Assembly: GCA_021781415.1 (NCBI GenBank)
Contig: JAJXWW010000008.1
Coordinates: 1-52,077 of the forward strand
Direction of reading: 5' to 3'
DNA length: 52,077 bases
Source of the DNA: Planctomycetota bacterium
GTDB taxonomy: Bacteria; Planctomycetota; Planctomycetia; Gemmatales; Gemmataceae
Below the pieces are notes generated by a model. The model was not told the origin of the DNA and ran no database searches. It saw nothing but the letters and a program-made list of their open reading frames with translations. Shown piece by piece: positions 1 to 9,411 of the stretch; positions within the stretch are counted from its first letter, which is position 1, and every line of letters starts with the position of its first letter. The translations under genes were made by a program, and so were the position numbers.

Positions 1-3000
1 CGAGTGACGTGCGGGATCCGTACAGACTTGCATGGCACAGCCTCCTTTGGGGAAACGAACCACGGACAGCCAGTCCCCAGCATACCCAAAAGTCAGCTGA
101 CATTCACCCCTTTTCGGGATTGGACCCATCATAAAGTCAAAAATAAAGCTATTGACGATAGCCGCCAAGTAAACCTGTTCCTCGTTTTGAATCATGCGCT
201 CGTGCTTGTTGCCAATGATGCGAGCTGTCGGCAGCTTATTGCCATGAAACGTCGGAGGAATAATTGTGGCTACCGCAGTCCTCTCATTGGTGTTCGACGC
301 GATGTCGCGGAAACCGAATCGATAACCCTGATAGTCAAGAACCTGCCCCGCATCTCGGACGCTGCCAAGTAGTGCCTTTCGCCCCTCTTTTTCGCTGACC
401 CAGTAGCGCGGCTCGGCAAGGCGATGGTCGAATTGCCAAATCATCTTGCCTTCGTACAACGGCAGCCGATCCTTCCCCGGTGCTTGGTGGAACAGGGCGC
501 TGTCGTTGGTCATATCAAACTCGCGGTAGAACTTCACGTTCCAGGTATCGTCGCGCTCTTCACCGAGCAGCGGAAAACGAAGCATTTTTTCGGCAATCTG
601 CACGTCGAGGTCGCATCTGAACTCCATCACCGAAAGCGAATCCGGCGACAGGCGGCGGATGAGGTCTGTCGTGATATAAACGTGTTCGACGGGATTGTGG
701 AAGAAACGGTCTAGATGCTCCATACCCACCGCCTCACGCGGGTTGATGCGAAAGGCTGCTTCAATCGACTCCGTTCGGCCGCCCTTCATGTACGACAAGA
801 TGCAGAATTTCTGCGCGTGGTGGACCCCTTCAAAGATGAACTTTTCGTTGGACAAACCGTACAGATTGGAAACTGTGTTCTCGGTCAGCAGGACTTCACG
901 CAATTGCTTCGTTCCCAGATCGGTGTAAATACCACCGGGAATGATAATGCCACAGCGTCCACCACTTCGCAGCAAATTGATGCATTGTTCGACGAACAGC
1001 TTGTAGAGATTGATGTCGGTTCCGGCCTTCTTGCCGTTGACGATGCTGATTTGATTGCGGTACTGCGGGGCCGCGCGGAAATAGGCCGACTGATGGGGAA
1101 ATTGGCTGAGGTAATCGAGCCACGCCGCGCGAATCTCGGCGTCCTTGAGCAGGCGTTCTTGTTCCTTTTCAAACTCGTGGATCGTCATGTTTTTCTTCGT
1201 GACGATCTGGGAATGTTGCTCGAAAAATTCCTTGCCGTTGGGCTTGAAGATCTCCCAGGGCGGATTGGTGATGATGGCGTCGAAGCCGCCGTGCTTGTGG
1301 AGAATCTCATCGAACTCGAAGCCCCAATGGAAGGGATGCAACCGTTCGAGGTCTTCGGGCTTGAGCGGACGTTTGCTCGGCTTTCCCAAGCGATTCTTGG
1401 CCGCGTCCCAAGTCGCCCGTTCGCACTTGATGCCCAGCGATTGAAATTCCTCCAACAGAATGTCGTTGAGGGTTTGATAGGCTTCGTCCTTCTTGGCCTT
1501 GATGTCGTCTCGAAGAGCGCTGAGATCGTCGGCGTAGGTGGCGGCGTGCCGGTAGCCGTCTATGAGGCGATTCTTTTCCTCCAGTACCTCTCGGTAATTT
1601 TTGCGATAGAGGTTGCCTTGCGCGTGATGTTTGTCGAAATTGCCATCGTCCACGCGCATCAGACCGAGGAGCGAGTTGCCGGCCAGGATGTTGAAGTCGA
1701 TGTTCGGCAGCGGTTCGAGATCCTCGACTTTCTGCGCCGAAGCCACCAGGGCCAGAAAGAGACGGAGACGGGCGATTTCCGTGGCCTCTTCCATGATGTC
1801 CACGCCGAAGAGGTTGTCGGTGATAATGGTCTTCTTGATGAAATACGGCACGCTGGGATGATCGCGTTCCACATCCTTCAGCCACTGAGATAGGGTGCGG
1901 TCGTTGACGAATTTGATCTTGCCGACCAGCGCCGAATAGACGTTGATGAGCGTCTTCATGGCCGCCACCAGGAAGGCACCAGAACCGCAAGCGGGATCGA
2001 GCAGACTCAGTTTGGGCAGCACATCCAACAGGAGACGGCGGCATAGGTCGGCATCCAGAGCAATCAGAAGATCGCCCAAGCTGTCGTAATGGCGAAACTT
2101 GACGCCGGGGAGGGCGTGCTTGCGGGCTTCCTCGGAGGTGTTGACGGCATCGAGGATCAGCCGTTGAATCGTGCGTTCGCACAGATACTCCGTAATCTCC
2201 GTGCGCGTGTAGTAGGCACCGAACGCCTTTTGATTGATGTATTTCTCGAAGATGTAACCCAACACATCGGGGTTGATCTCGTCGTCCTTACCGCCGGGCG
2301 TGTCGTCGAGGTTCCAGGAGTAGCGGTCGAAAAGATCGAAGAGATTGTCGAAGGCCCGGTCGGGCAGGTCGAGATGGGGATTCTGCCGTTCGACCTGGTG
2401 CGGCAGGAATAGACCTCCATTGAGATAGCGAATAGAGCCGAGGAGACGATTGACCTCTGCCGTCCGTTTTTGCGGCGGCTTGGCGAAGCCCTCGAAAAAG
2501 AGCGGTTTGAGGAAGTCGCGGAAGTAGCGGTCCTCGCCATGTTGCTTAGACTGGTCGAGCTTGCCGCGCAGATAATTGAGATTGCCGCCGTCCAGGAAGC
2601 CTTTCTTTTGCAGGAAGTAGATGAACATGAGGCGATTGAGCAGGACCGAGGCGTACCAGCGCCGTTGGTGTTCGTCGTCGATGCCGGCGATCAGTTCCAG
2701 AAAGACGCCGTGCTGTTCCTGAAATTGGTTGTAGAAGCGTTTGGTGACGCGCTCCACGTCCAAGGCGGTGCGCAAGCGGCCGGCGACTTCGACGATGCCG
2801 ACGTTGCCTTCGGCGTCGAAATCGGCGAGATCGAAGACGATTTGACCGAGTTTGCCGACGAACAAGTCGCCGGGCTGTCCTTTGAGATACAGGTGATCGC
2901 GCGGGTAGGATTTGCCGTCCTGGCGCTTGACCCAATACCACAGGCTCTGGGTGCGGTCGGCATCGACGAAGATGAGCAAATTTTCGTGGTAGTGCTTGGC

Positions 3001-3243
3001 GATTTCCTTATGAACGGCGCTGCGGAGCTTGGCGTCCGGGATCTTGCCGTCTTCGGCCTCAACTTCCAGGACGGCCACTCCGGCGAGTTCCGCGAGGGGA
3101 CAGCGGGTGAACGACAAGTCCTTGACGGAGAAGACGGTGGGCTTGCGGGCGGAAGGTTGCGACCATCCCAACTCCTCCACAAACAACTTGCGGAAGTCGA
3201 ATTGTTTCAGACAGTCGCGCGTTCGCTCAAAGTGAATGGTCAT
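1..3243 (-). CDS. Eco57I-like N6-adenine DNA methyltransferase of a restriction/defence operon (partial at window edge)
   Basis: One open frame of 1081 codons runs from the ATG at 3241-3243 to base 1 with no stop, so the gene is incomplete in this window. The SAM-binding motif DPACGSGAF starts at about residue 416 and the catalytic NPPW motif is at residues 660-663, the order and spacing of gamma-class N6-adenine methyltransferases such as the Eco57I-like family. Residues 1-180 resemble the N-terminal domain of such RM methylases (DxDRTQSLWYWVKR). The gene starts 11 bp after the stop of the PLD-SNF2 helicase gene on the same strand, with AAAGG upstream, so the two form an operon. It presumably marks self DNA. 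The last 39 or so codons (bases 1-118) do not look like the usual C-terminus of the family; see findings. Confidence 0.88.
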   Translation of the reverse strand, partial: MTIHFERTRDCLKQFDFRKLFVEELGWSQPSARKPTVFSVKDLSFTRCPLAELAGVAVLEVEAEDGKIPDAKLRSAVHKEIAKHYHENLLIFVDADRTQSLWYWVKRQDGKSYPRDHLYLKGQPGDLFVGKLGQIVFDLADFDAEGNVGIVEVAGRLRTALDVERVTKRFYNQFQEQHGVFLELIAGIDDEHQRRWYASVLLNRLMFIYFLQKKGFLDGGNLNYLRGKLDQSKQHGEDRYFRDFLKPLFFEGFAKPPQKRTAEVNRLLGSIRYLNGGLFLPHQVERQNPHLDLPDRAFDNLFDLFDRYSWNLDDTPGGKDDEINPDVLGYIFEKYINQKAFGAYYTRTEITEYLCERTIQRLILDAVNTSEEARKHALPGVKFRHYDSLGDLLIALDADLCRRLLLDVLPKLSLLDPACGSGAFLVAAMKTLINVYSALVGKIKFVNDRTLSQWLKDVERDHPSVPYFIKKTIITDNLFGVDIMEEATEIARLRLFLALVASAQKVEDLEPLPNIDFNILAGNSLLGLMRVDDGNFDKHHAQGNLYRKNYREVLEEKNRLIDGYRHAATYADDLSALRDDIKAKKDEAYQTLNDILLEEFQSLGIKCERATWDAAKNRLGKPSKRPLKPEDLERLHPFHWGFEFDEILHKHGGFDAIITNPPWEIFKPNGKEFFEQHSQIVTKKNMTIHEFEKEQERLLKDAEIRAAWLDYLSQFPHQSAYFRAAPQYRNQISIVNGKKAGTDINLYKLFVEQCINLLRSGGRCGIIIPGGIYTDLGTKQLREVLLTENTVSNLYGLSNEKFIFEGVHHAQKFCILSYMKGGRTESIEAAFRINPREAVGMEHLDRFFHNPVEHVYITTDLIRRLSPDSLSVMEFRCDLDVQIAEKMLRFPLLGEERDDTWNVKFYREFDMTNDSALFHQAPGKDRLPLYEGKMIWQFDHRLAEPRYWVSEKEGRKALLGSVRDAGQVLDYQGYRFGFRDIASNTNERTAVATIIPPTFHGNKLPTARIIGNKHERMIQNEEQVYLAAIVNSFIFDFMMGPIPKRGECQLTFGYAGDWLSVVRFPKGGCAMQVCTDPARHS

Positions 3244-3254
3244 CGTGTTCGCCT

Positions 3255-6200
3255 TTACCGCACGTCGCGCAACCCCATCGAACAAATGATGAGCGGTTCG
3301 CGCGTTTGCTCTTCTTCGTGAATCAGGCACAAGCGATCCTCGTCGCGCAAGCCGACGACCAACTCGGCCAGATCTTCATCTGAGACGCCGCTGCGCAGTT
3401 GGCGGTTCAGTGCCTCGATTGCGGTCGGTCGCAGCGGATAGCGATAAATGTCATCGATGGCCTTCAACAGCTTCTGCGACTCGAAAAGGGTTCCTTTAAC
3501 TTGTTCGGCGTAGCCCTTGAGCCGTTCGTAGGCGCGGAAGCGAGCGCCGGAAGGCCGGCCGAGTTGACCGCCGGCCGTTTTTTCCTCGGCGACGATCCGT
3601 TGCACCGCTTCGTTAACGAGATCGTGGTGATTCTCCTGGCGCGGCAGGGCAGGCGTGTCCACGGTGCATTCCGCCGCGCGGAGAATGGCGAGCTGCGATT
3701 CCGTCACGGTATTGCCGCTGTTATCGATCCATGCCAGGGCGTCGTTGCCCTCTGCCGTCCGCGCGTAGACGAGAACGCCGGCCGCTTCCCTGGGTGTCGG
3801 TTGGTGCGATCGCGTCGCGTACACCACTTTGGCCTCAAGCAATGTCTCCAGGGTTTTCGGCAGGCCGGGGTCGGCCGTAATGGCGTTTTTCCAGATCTGA
3901 TACGCCTGCGAGGCAAGATCCACTTCGGCATCGGCATCGCCATCGAGGATTCCTGCCTTCTCGTGGAACAGATCGAGAATGCGATTGCTGGGTTCGCCTT
4001 CAAAGAACGCCTCGTCGGTGCCCAGCACTTCGGCATTCTCGTTCAGCCGCTGGCGGACGCGCGAGCGAAGGCGAATGATGCGTTCGACGCCGTCGGCGGG
4101 AAGGAAGGAGTAACACAGAATGGTCTCGGCCCGCTGTCCGATGCGATCCACGCGGCCCGCCCGCTGGATGAGCCGAATAATCGCCCAAGGAAGATCGAAA
4201 TTGACCACAATGGCACAATCCTGGAGGTTTTGTCCCTCGCTCAGTACGTCCGTGGCGATGAGGATGCGCAATTCCTCATCGAAGGCAACGCGGTCGCGTT
4301 TGTCGTTGCCGACCGGACTGAAACGCCAAGCCAGAGCGGTCGGATCGTTCGCATCGCCCGTGACTCCGGCCAGATGCGTCAAGCCGCGCGCTCGCAGTTG
4401 CTCTTCCAGATAGTGAACCGTGTCGGCGAACTGGGTGAAGATCAGTACCTTCTCGTCCGGATGTTTCCGCGTCAGGAGTTTGCACAGAGCGTCCAGCTTG
4501 GCATCGTTGTTGGCGTCCCATTCGCCGCACAGGGTCAGCACCTTGAGGAGAGCATGGGTGTCCTCGCGCAGATCCTGTGCCAGTTGGTGAACGAACAAGC
4601 CGGGCCGTAGCCATTTGAAGCGTCGTTTCCAAGAGCCGGCATAGGATGCGTAGATTTCCGCCGCCCGCCGCTGATAGTCGGCTCCGCTTCGCAGGGCGTT
4701 CTCGTTCGCTTGGCCCTCCGCGTTCTGATTGTCGTCTTCCTCGTCGGCAAACAAAGCGTCGCGGTCGGCGACGCCGGGGTCGAGCAATTCGGCGTCTTGC
4801 GTGCCGAGCGGAAGATCCAGGTCGTGGTCGATGGCGTGCAGAAAGACGGCGTTGCGGAGGATGTGGCGACGAACCGATTGCCAGAACGCTTGGCCGCTGC
4901 TTTCCAGGCGCTTAAACAGATTCGTGCGGCAAAAGCCCATGAGGCGTTTGCCCGCACGCGAGAGATCCTGAATGACCTTCCCCTCCGCCTGCGTGGGCGG
5001 TTGATGGGGCGATGGGGCCAAGTAGTTGCCCAGCCCGTAGCGCGGCAGGTTGAGATGGTTGATGACGTCCACCACGCCATCGGCGAACAACCGCGCATAC
5101 GGATCGTCGTCGCGTTTGCCGATCTTGAATTTCACCGTCCGGGGAAGGCGTTCTGGGAAGTACGCTTTGGAGCCGTTCTCGAACGTCAGGAACTTGCGGC
5201 CGGTCGCGGCATCGTTCTCGGCGTAGTTGTCCTTGATGAACGTGCGCGTGCGGCGAACCAGACACAACCGCATCAACTCGCGCCAGTCGTCGGCGTAAGG
5301 GCTTTTCTCGAAGGCCGCCAGCGAGCGCACGGGACACTGATGCTTGCGGAGAAATTCGGTCTCGCCCATCGCGCGCAGCAAGCGTTCGGGCCGAATGCCC
5401 AGATCGCGGTCCTCCGGCACGAACAGCCGAAGTTGGTTGCCGAGATCGTGGTACGACTTGTTGTACGGTGTGGCCGACAGCAGGATAACCTTGCTGTCGT
5501 TGGCGCGGATATACTCCTGAATGGCCCGATAGCGCCTCCCGTCGCGGTTGCGCAGGTTGTGGGATTCATCGATCAGAACCAGGCGGTAGCGGCGCAACTT
5601 GGGCAGTTCCCGCGTGGCCAGACTCATCGAAAGGACACGACCGCGCAGACGGTACATCTCGCGGTAGTCTTCCCACATGGGCACCAGGTTGCGCGGACAG
5701 AGAATAAGCGTTTCCAGACCGAAATCATCCTCAAAGATGCGGGCCAGGGCCGTGGCCATCAGTGTTTTGCCCAGGCCGACAACGTCGCCGATCAAGACGC
5801 CGCCGCGTTGGTTGAGGTGTCGGGCGGCGATGCGCACGGCGGCGCTTTGGAACTCGAACAGTTTCCGGCGAAACTCGGAAGGGATGCGGAACTCCGTCAA
5901 GCCGGCGCGGGCTTCTTGGGACAGGTGATAGGCCATCTTGATGTAGATGTGGTAAGGCGGGATGAGGGATTCCCTCGCCCAACTCTCTTCTATAATCCGT
6001 ACTAATTCGTCGGAAATGTCGAGACACCAGCGGTCGTCCCAGCGGTCGTTGAACCATTGAGCCAGCTTGGTGCAGGCGTCGTGGTCGAGTACGTCCACAT
6101 TCAACTCGCCTTGTCCGGCCAGTCCGGCGAGGGTGAGGTTGCTGCTTCCCAGATAGCCGATGCTGGGATTGATCGGGTCTGGCCGGAAGAGCAAATAGAG

Positions 6201-6620
6201 TTTGGCGTGCAGCGGATGGCGAAGGTACAGTTTGACGAGAACCTTGCGCGCTTTGATCTGGGCGGCCAAGCGGCGCAGACCGGCTTCGTCTTCGTTGGTG
6301 GGCGCGCCGAGGGTCAGCTGTTCGCGGAACTCCTCGGCCAATCGCTTCTTCAACCGCAGAGCCGTTTGGTTGTCGATTTCCTCGCTGTGGATCAGGCTCA
6401 AAGCCGTCCGCAATTCCTCCGCCCCCAGCCGCTGCATACCCACGATAAGACGGCAACAATGGCCCACACCGCCGGGCCAACGCTCGATAAAGCGGTCCAA
6501 CTGCTTCCAACCGCGTAGATTGAAGTAGCCGACGCAGAAGTCGGCTCGGTCGGTCATTTCCAAAGCCTGCTGCAAGGCGGGGAGAAGATCTTGCGCGATG
6601 TTGTCGAAGATTCTGGGCAT
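3255..6620 (-). CDS. PLD-domain SNF2/SWI2-type helicase (restriction/defence)
   Basis: 1121-residue protein. The N-terminal third carries a phospholipase D-like module with HxK at 138-140 and a GSSNLT motif near 158-163. A superfamily 2 ATPase follows: Walker A (DVVGLGKT) near 279-286 and a DESH box at 351-354. The C-terminal helicase lobe has the motif QRAGRVDRIGQ near residues 820-830. This is the SNF2-like translocase seen with adenine methylases in restriction-like systems, compare DrmD in class 1 DISARM, where the PLD protein DrmC is separate. Here PLD and helicase are fused. It is the first gene of the operon with the downstream methyltransferase. The ATG at 6618-6620 lacks a strong ribosome binding site. 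PLD could supply nuclease activity; this is inference, and only one clear HxK is visible. Confidence 0.88.
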   Translation of the reverse strand: MPRIFDNIAQDLLPALQQALEMTDRADFCVGYFNLRGWKQLDRFIERWPGGVGHCCRLIVGMQRLGAEELRTALSLIHSEEIDNQTALRLKKRLAEEFREQLTLGAPTNEDEAGLRRLAAQIKARKVLVKLYLRHPLHAKLYLLFRPDPINPSIGYLGSSNLTLAGLAGQGELNVDVLDHDACTKLAQWFNDRWDDRWCLDISDELVRIIEESWARESLIPPYHIYIKMAYHLSQEARAGLTEFRIPSEFRRKLFEFQSAAVRIAARHLNQRGGVLIGDVVGLGKTLMATALARIFEDDFGLETLILCPRNLVPMWEDYREMYRLRGRVLSMSLATRELPKLRRYRLVLIDESHNLRNRDGRRYRAIQEYIRANDSKVILLSATPYNKSYHDLGNQLRLFVPEDRDLGIRPERLLRAMGETEFLRKHQCPVRSLAAFEKSPYADDWRELMRLCLVRRTRTFIKDNYAENDAATGRKFLTFENGSKAYFPERLPRTVKFKIGKRDDDPYARLFADGVVDVINHLNLPRYGLGNYLAPSPHQPPTQAEGKVIQDLSRAGKRLMGFCRTNLFKRLESSGQAFWQSVRRHILRNAVFLHAIDHDLDLPLGTQDAELLDPGVADRDALFADEEDDNQNAEGQANENALRSGADYQRRAAEIYASYAGSWKRRFKWLRPGLFVHQLAQDLREDTHALLKVLTLCGEWDANNDAKLDALCKLLTRKHPDEKVLIFTQFADTVHYLEEQLRARGLTHLAGVTGDANDPTALAWRFSPVGNDKRDRVAFDEELRILIATDVLSEGQNLQDCAIVVNFDLPWAIIRLIQRAGRVDRIGQRAETILCYSFLPADGVERIIRLRSRVRQRLNENAEVLGTDEAFFEGEPSNRILDLFHEKAGILDGDADAEVDLASQAYQIWKNAITADPGLPKTLETLLEAKVVYATRSHQPTPREAAGVLVYARTAEGNDALAWIDNSGNTVTESQLAILRAAECTVDTPALPRQENHHDLVNEAVQRIVAEEKTAGGQLGRPSGARFRAYERLKGYAEQVKGTLFESQKLLKAIDDIYRYPLRPTAIEALNRQLRSGVSDEDLAELVVGLRDEDRLCLIHEEEQTREPLIICSMGLRDVR

Positions 6621-6668
6621 GAAGATTTTCTGTTATGTGAATTCGTGTTGTCGCCGCATCCACCGCAG

Positions 6669-6707
6669 ATGAAGTAATGGAGATGGAGCTATTGTAGTTT
6701 ACTTCAT
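6669..6707 (-). promoter_or_regulatory. Possible promoter/operator upstream of the helicase operon
   Basis: An inverted repeat (ATGAAGTAA at 6669-6677 and TTACTTCAT at 6699-6707) lies 49-87 bp upstream of the helicase start. The minus strand also reads TACAAT, a good -10 hexamer, at 6691-6696 inside the spacer. No convincing -35 hexamer is seen. The placement suits a repressor-controlled promoter, but it is inferred only from sequence. Confidence 0.35.
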
Positions 6708-6816
6708 GCCGCAAGAGTAGGTTGATCATCCGAGTTGGATTTTGGGATTACTGCGGCAGACGATAGCGAGTGGCAACAATACTTCAAGTAGACGCACCAA
6801 GCTCAGCGTTGTCGAT

Positions 6817-7033
6817 TCATTCCTCCGCAACGGGTTGCATCACCTCGATGATCTGTTCGGGAATCTGGCCGCAGCGCGTACACGGCTGCGGTTTGGCCTC
6901 GTCCCAAACCTCGGTTCCGTCCGACAATCGCGTGCAAGTGCGGATGACGGTGCCGTTCCGATGGCGACAAGCCGGGACAAGCCGCCGGCCCAACAGAACG
7001 CTCCAACCGCTATAAGCGCGTGCGCAGTCGCAT
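6817..7033 (-). pseudogene. Broken small zinc-ribbon protein gene
   Basis: From the ATG at 7031-7033 the frame reads MRLRTRL, then a TAG, then RLERSVGPAACP. Removing one C from a CCC run would restore a zinc ribbon with CPAC and, about 30 residues later, CTRCG, followed by an acidic end reaching the TGA at 6817-6819. Two lesions, an in-frame stop and a +1 frameshift, separate this from an intact reading frame. The leader MRLRxRLxRLER is shared with the next gene upstream (7155-7403), which supports the interpretation. It is the last member of the minus-strand phage-like cluster. A sequencing error could explain the frameshift but would not easily also explain the stop codon. Confidence 0.55.
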
Positions 7034-7154
7034 CGACTATCCTTTCGTTGTCGCGCGGTTTTGCGCGGTTTCGGGAGCGATCGGGGAGTTCGCTTTCGTC
7101 TCGTTCGGCCACGCGAGCAAGGCGGCAGCGGAAGGTTTCATCGGGATCGGGGCG

Positions 7155-7403
7155 TCAACGAACCAGCCGACCGGGAGCAATCGGCACGTCCGGGTAGCAT
7201 CCCCACACCACCAACGGCTCGACGCCGAAAATCAACTCGCCGATCTTGGGAATAACGCTGTAATGTCGGCCAATCCATCGCCGAGTCTCTACCGAGCCCG
7301 CGTCCACCACGATGCCGTGTTTGTCGACGAAGACCATCCACCACGCCGGCGATCCTGGCAGACGAATACGCTCCAATCGCGATAAACGTTGGCGCAATCG
7401 CAT
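7155..7403 (-). CDS. Small basic protein of mobile-element cargo, function unknown
   Basis: 82 residues from the ATG at 7401-7403, chosen because the start MRLRQRLSRLER matches the leader of the broken gene downstream; an earlier ATG at 7422-7424 would overlap the upstream gene's stop. The sequence is basic at the N-terminus, with an aromatic middle (AWWMVFVDKHG) and no metal-binding cysteine pairs. It sits 17 bp after the HTH protein gene on the same strand and is probably co-transcribed with it. I do not recognise the family. Confidence 0.6.
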   Translation of the reverse strand: MRLRQRLSRLERIRLPGSPAWWMVFVDKHGIVVDAGSVETRRWIGRHYSVIPKIGELIFGVEPLVVWGCYPDVPIAPGRLVR

Positions 7404-7420
7404 GTCGGTTCTCTTCCTCA

Positions 7421-7807
7421 TCAACGCCCTCCGGCTGCTTGGTCGTCAAAGCGTTCTTCCAACTCCGCCAGCCGCTGTTCCAATTCGGCCACCTCACGCA
7501 GCTTCATGCCGATCTCCAACACGGCCTTCGCCGCGCCCAAACGCACCGACGACGAGGTGGGATTCTTCAACAACTCCAGCAGCGTCCGCACCGCTTCACC
7601 GGCCGCCGCCGTCAACGTCCCGGACGTGCGCGACACCATGTCGCCTCGCAGCGTTTGCAAACGCTGGCGGAACGCCGCATCGGCCAGACGGCGATAGACA
7701 GTGGCGGGACTGATGCCGGCCTGGCGGGCGGCGTTGTCCACGGTGGCACCGCAGGCCAGAGCCATTAACAATTGATCGTCCGCATTGCGTCGACCGTTAC
7801 GCGACAT
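7421..7807 (-). CDS. Helix-turn-helix protein, terminase-small-subunit-like
   Basis: 128 residues from the ATG at 7805-7807, which is preceded by a strong GAGGAGG ribbon-binding sequence; a longer frame to 7870 lacks that support. Residues about 10-45 (LLMALACGATVDNAARQAGISPATVYRRL) form a classic helix-turn-helix of the kind found in phage terminase small subunits and resolvase tails. A C-terminal heptad-like segment (LREVAELEQRLAELEERFDD) predicts a coiled coil for oligomerisation. It lies between the ParB-methyltransferase gene and the small MRLR protein gene, all on one strand. No large terminase is nearby, so it may be a regulator rather than a packaging protein. Confidence 0.7.
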   Translation of the reverse strand: MSRNGRRNADDQLLMALACGATVDNAARQAGISPATVYRRLADAAFRQRLQTLRGDMVSRTSGTLTAAAGEAVRTLLELLKNPTSSSVRLGAAKAVLEIGMKLREVAELEQRLAELEERFDDQAAGGR

Positions 7808-7866
7808 AGGAGCCTCCTCAATGTTTCGGCTTCCGGAATTGACAGTTGGTGAGAGTTCCTGAGAGG

Positions 7867-9186
7867 TCAAACGGGGTTTTTATCAATGGCCCGCCGTTGC
7901 GCTTTCTGTCCGCTGAACGCCTCGAAGCGTTGCACGATAACATCACAATAAAGAGGGTCTAACTCCATCGTGAACGCCTTGCGGCCGGTCTGCTCGGCGG
8001 CGATCAGCGTGGAACCGCTGCCGCCGAACAGATCGAGGACGTTCTCTCCTGGCTTGGACGAATACTCCATCGCACGGGCTGCCAGTTCCACGGGTTTTTC
8101 CGTGAGGTGAATCATGTTCTGGGGATTGACCTTTTTAAGACTCCACAAATCCGTTGTGTTGTTAGGCCCGAAGAACTGATGTCCCGCGCCTTCTCTCCAC
8201 CCGTAAAAACACCACTCGTGCGCGCCCATGTAATCCTTGCGCGTCAATACCGGATGTTGTTTGTCCCAGATAATGGCCTGCGAGAAGTAGAGGCCGGTGG
8301 CCTTCAGGACCGGCGGATAGTTGCCGACGTTGGCGTAGCCGCCCCAGATGTAGAAGCAGCGTCCCGGCAGCAGCACGCGCGCCAGGTTGCCGAACCACGC
8401 CCTCAGCAAGCGATCGAACTCCTCGTCGGAAACGAAGTCGTTGGCGAGCGGGCGATCCTTGGCGCGGAGTTTCTTGGTGGTGGGTGTGCCTTTCTGGGCA
8501 TCGCGGGCCAGATCGAAGCCGTGGTAATGTGGCTTGGCATCGGCGGGGAACGAGGACAGACCGGCGGCGATGGCGTTGTTCGAGCGTGGTTCGACTTTCA
8601 CGTTATATGGCGGATCTGTGTTCACTAAATGGACCACGGCACCATCGAGCAAGCGATCCACGTCCTCCGGTTTGCTGCTGTCGCCACAGAGCAGTCGATG
8701 CTTGCCGAGTATCCACAGATCGCCCGGTTTCGTGGTCGCCTCATCGGGCGGTTCGGGCACGGCGTCCGGATCGGTCAATCCCTCGTTCTCTTCCGAGCCG
8801 ATCAGCCGCATCAGTTCGTCGGCGGAGAAGCCGGTTAGGTCGAGATCGTAGTCCATCTCCTGCAATTGCGCCAGTTCCAGAGGCAATTTATCGTCATCCC
8901 ACGAGGATAATGTTGCCGTTTGATTGTCCGCAATACGGTACGCCTTGGCCTGGGCCGGACTCAATCCCACGGCAACGTGAACGGGCACTTCCGCCAAACC
9001 CAACTTGAGCGCTGCCTTGTACCTCGTGTGGCCAACGATGATGACGCCTTCTTCGTCCACCACGATCGGTTGTCGGAAGCCAAACTCCTGAATAGACGCG
9101 GCCACGGCATCGACGCCAGCGTCGTTTTGCCGCGGGTTGTTCTCGTAAGGTTCGATGCCTCCGATCGGACGTAATTCAACCTGCAT
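7867..9186 (-). CDS. ParB-like domain fused to a beta-class DNA methyltransferase
   Basis: 439 residues from the ATG at 9184-9186, which follows GGAG at good spacing; the longer GTG start at 9219 would lie upstream of that site. Residues 1-95 are a ParB/Srx-like domain with the GHTRYKAA box near 52-59. A DNA methyltransferase follows with DPPY at 191-194 and the SAM loop DLFGGSGST at about 385-393. Catalytic motif before SAM motif is the beta-class order, which fits N4-cytosine or N6-adenine methylation. Such fusions are common orphan methylases in phages and integrative elements, where they protect or mark element DNA. It heads a minus-strand operon and is divergent from the HARE-HTH gene. 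No partner endonuclease is seen next to it. Confidence 0.88.
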   Translation of the reverse strand: MQVELRPIGGIEPYENNPRQNDAGVDAVAASIQEFGFRQPIVVDEEGVIIVGHTRYKAALKLGLAEVPVHVAVGLSPAQAKAYRIADNQTATLSSWDDDKLPLELAQLQEMDYDLDLTGFSADELMRLIGSEENEGLTDPDAVPEPPDEATTKPGDLWILGKHRLLCGDSSKPEDVDRLLDGAVVHLVNTDPPYNVKVEPRSNNAIAAGLSSFPADAKPHYHGFDLARDAQKGTPTTKKLRAKDRPLANDFVSDEEFDRLLRAWFGNLARVLLPGRCFYIWGGYANVGNYPPVLKATGLYFSQAIIWDKQHPVLTRKDYMGAHEWCFYGWREGAGHQFFGPNNTTDLWSLKKVNPQNMIHLTEKPVELAARAMEYSSKPGENVLDLFGGSGSTLIAAEQTGRKAFTMELDPLYCDVIVQRFEAFSGQKAQRRAIDKNPV

Positions 9187-9411
9187 CACAAGTCTCCTTC
9201 TCTGTTCTTGAAGATCCACGGCGGCCTATCCCGTCCCCATAGGGAAGGGACGCCATTCAAAACCCGGGCGAGCATTTTCAAATAAAAGACACATTCGGGA
9301 GGAATTGCCTTGCTGTCGGTGGCGATGCTGAGGTAACTGTTCAGTCGCGAGCGGTGCAGCGTATCGGTGCGCTGACCCCAACACGACAGACCCAGACGAG
9401 GACGACCCATC

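Noticed and set aside
715..1893. 392-codon plus-strand frame
   Set aside because: Shadow of the methyltransferase gene on the other strand.
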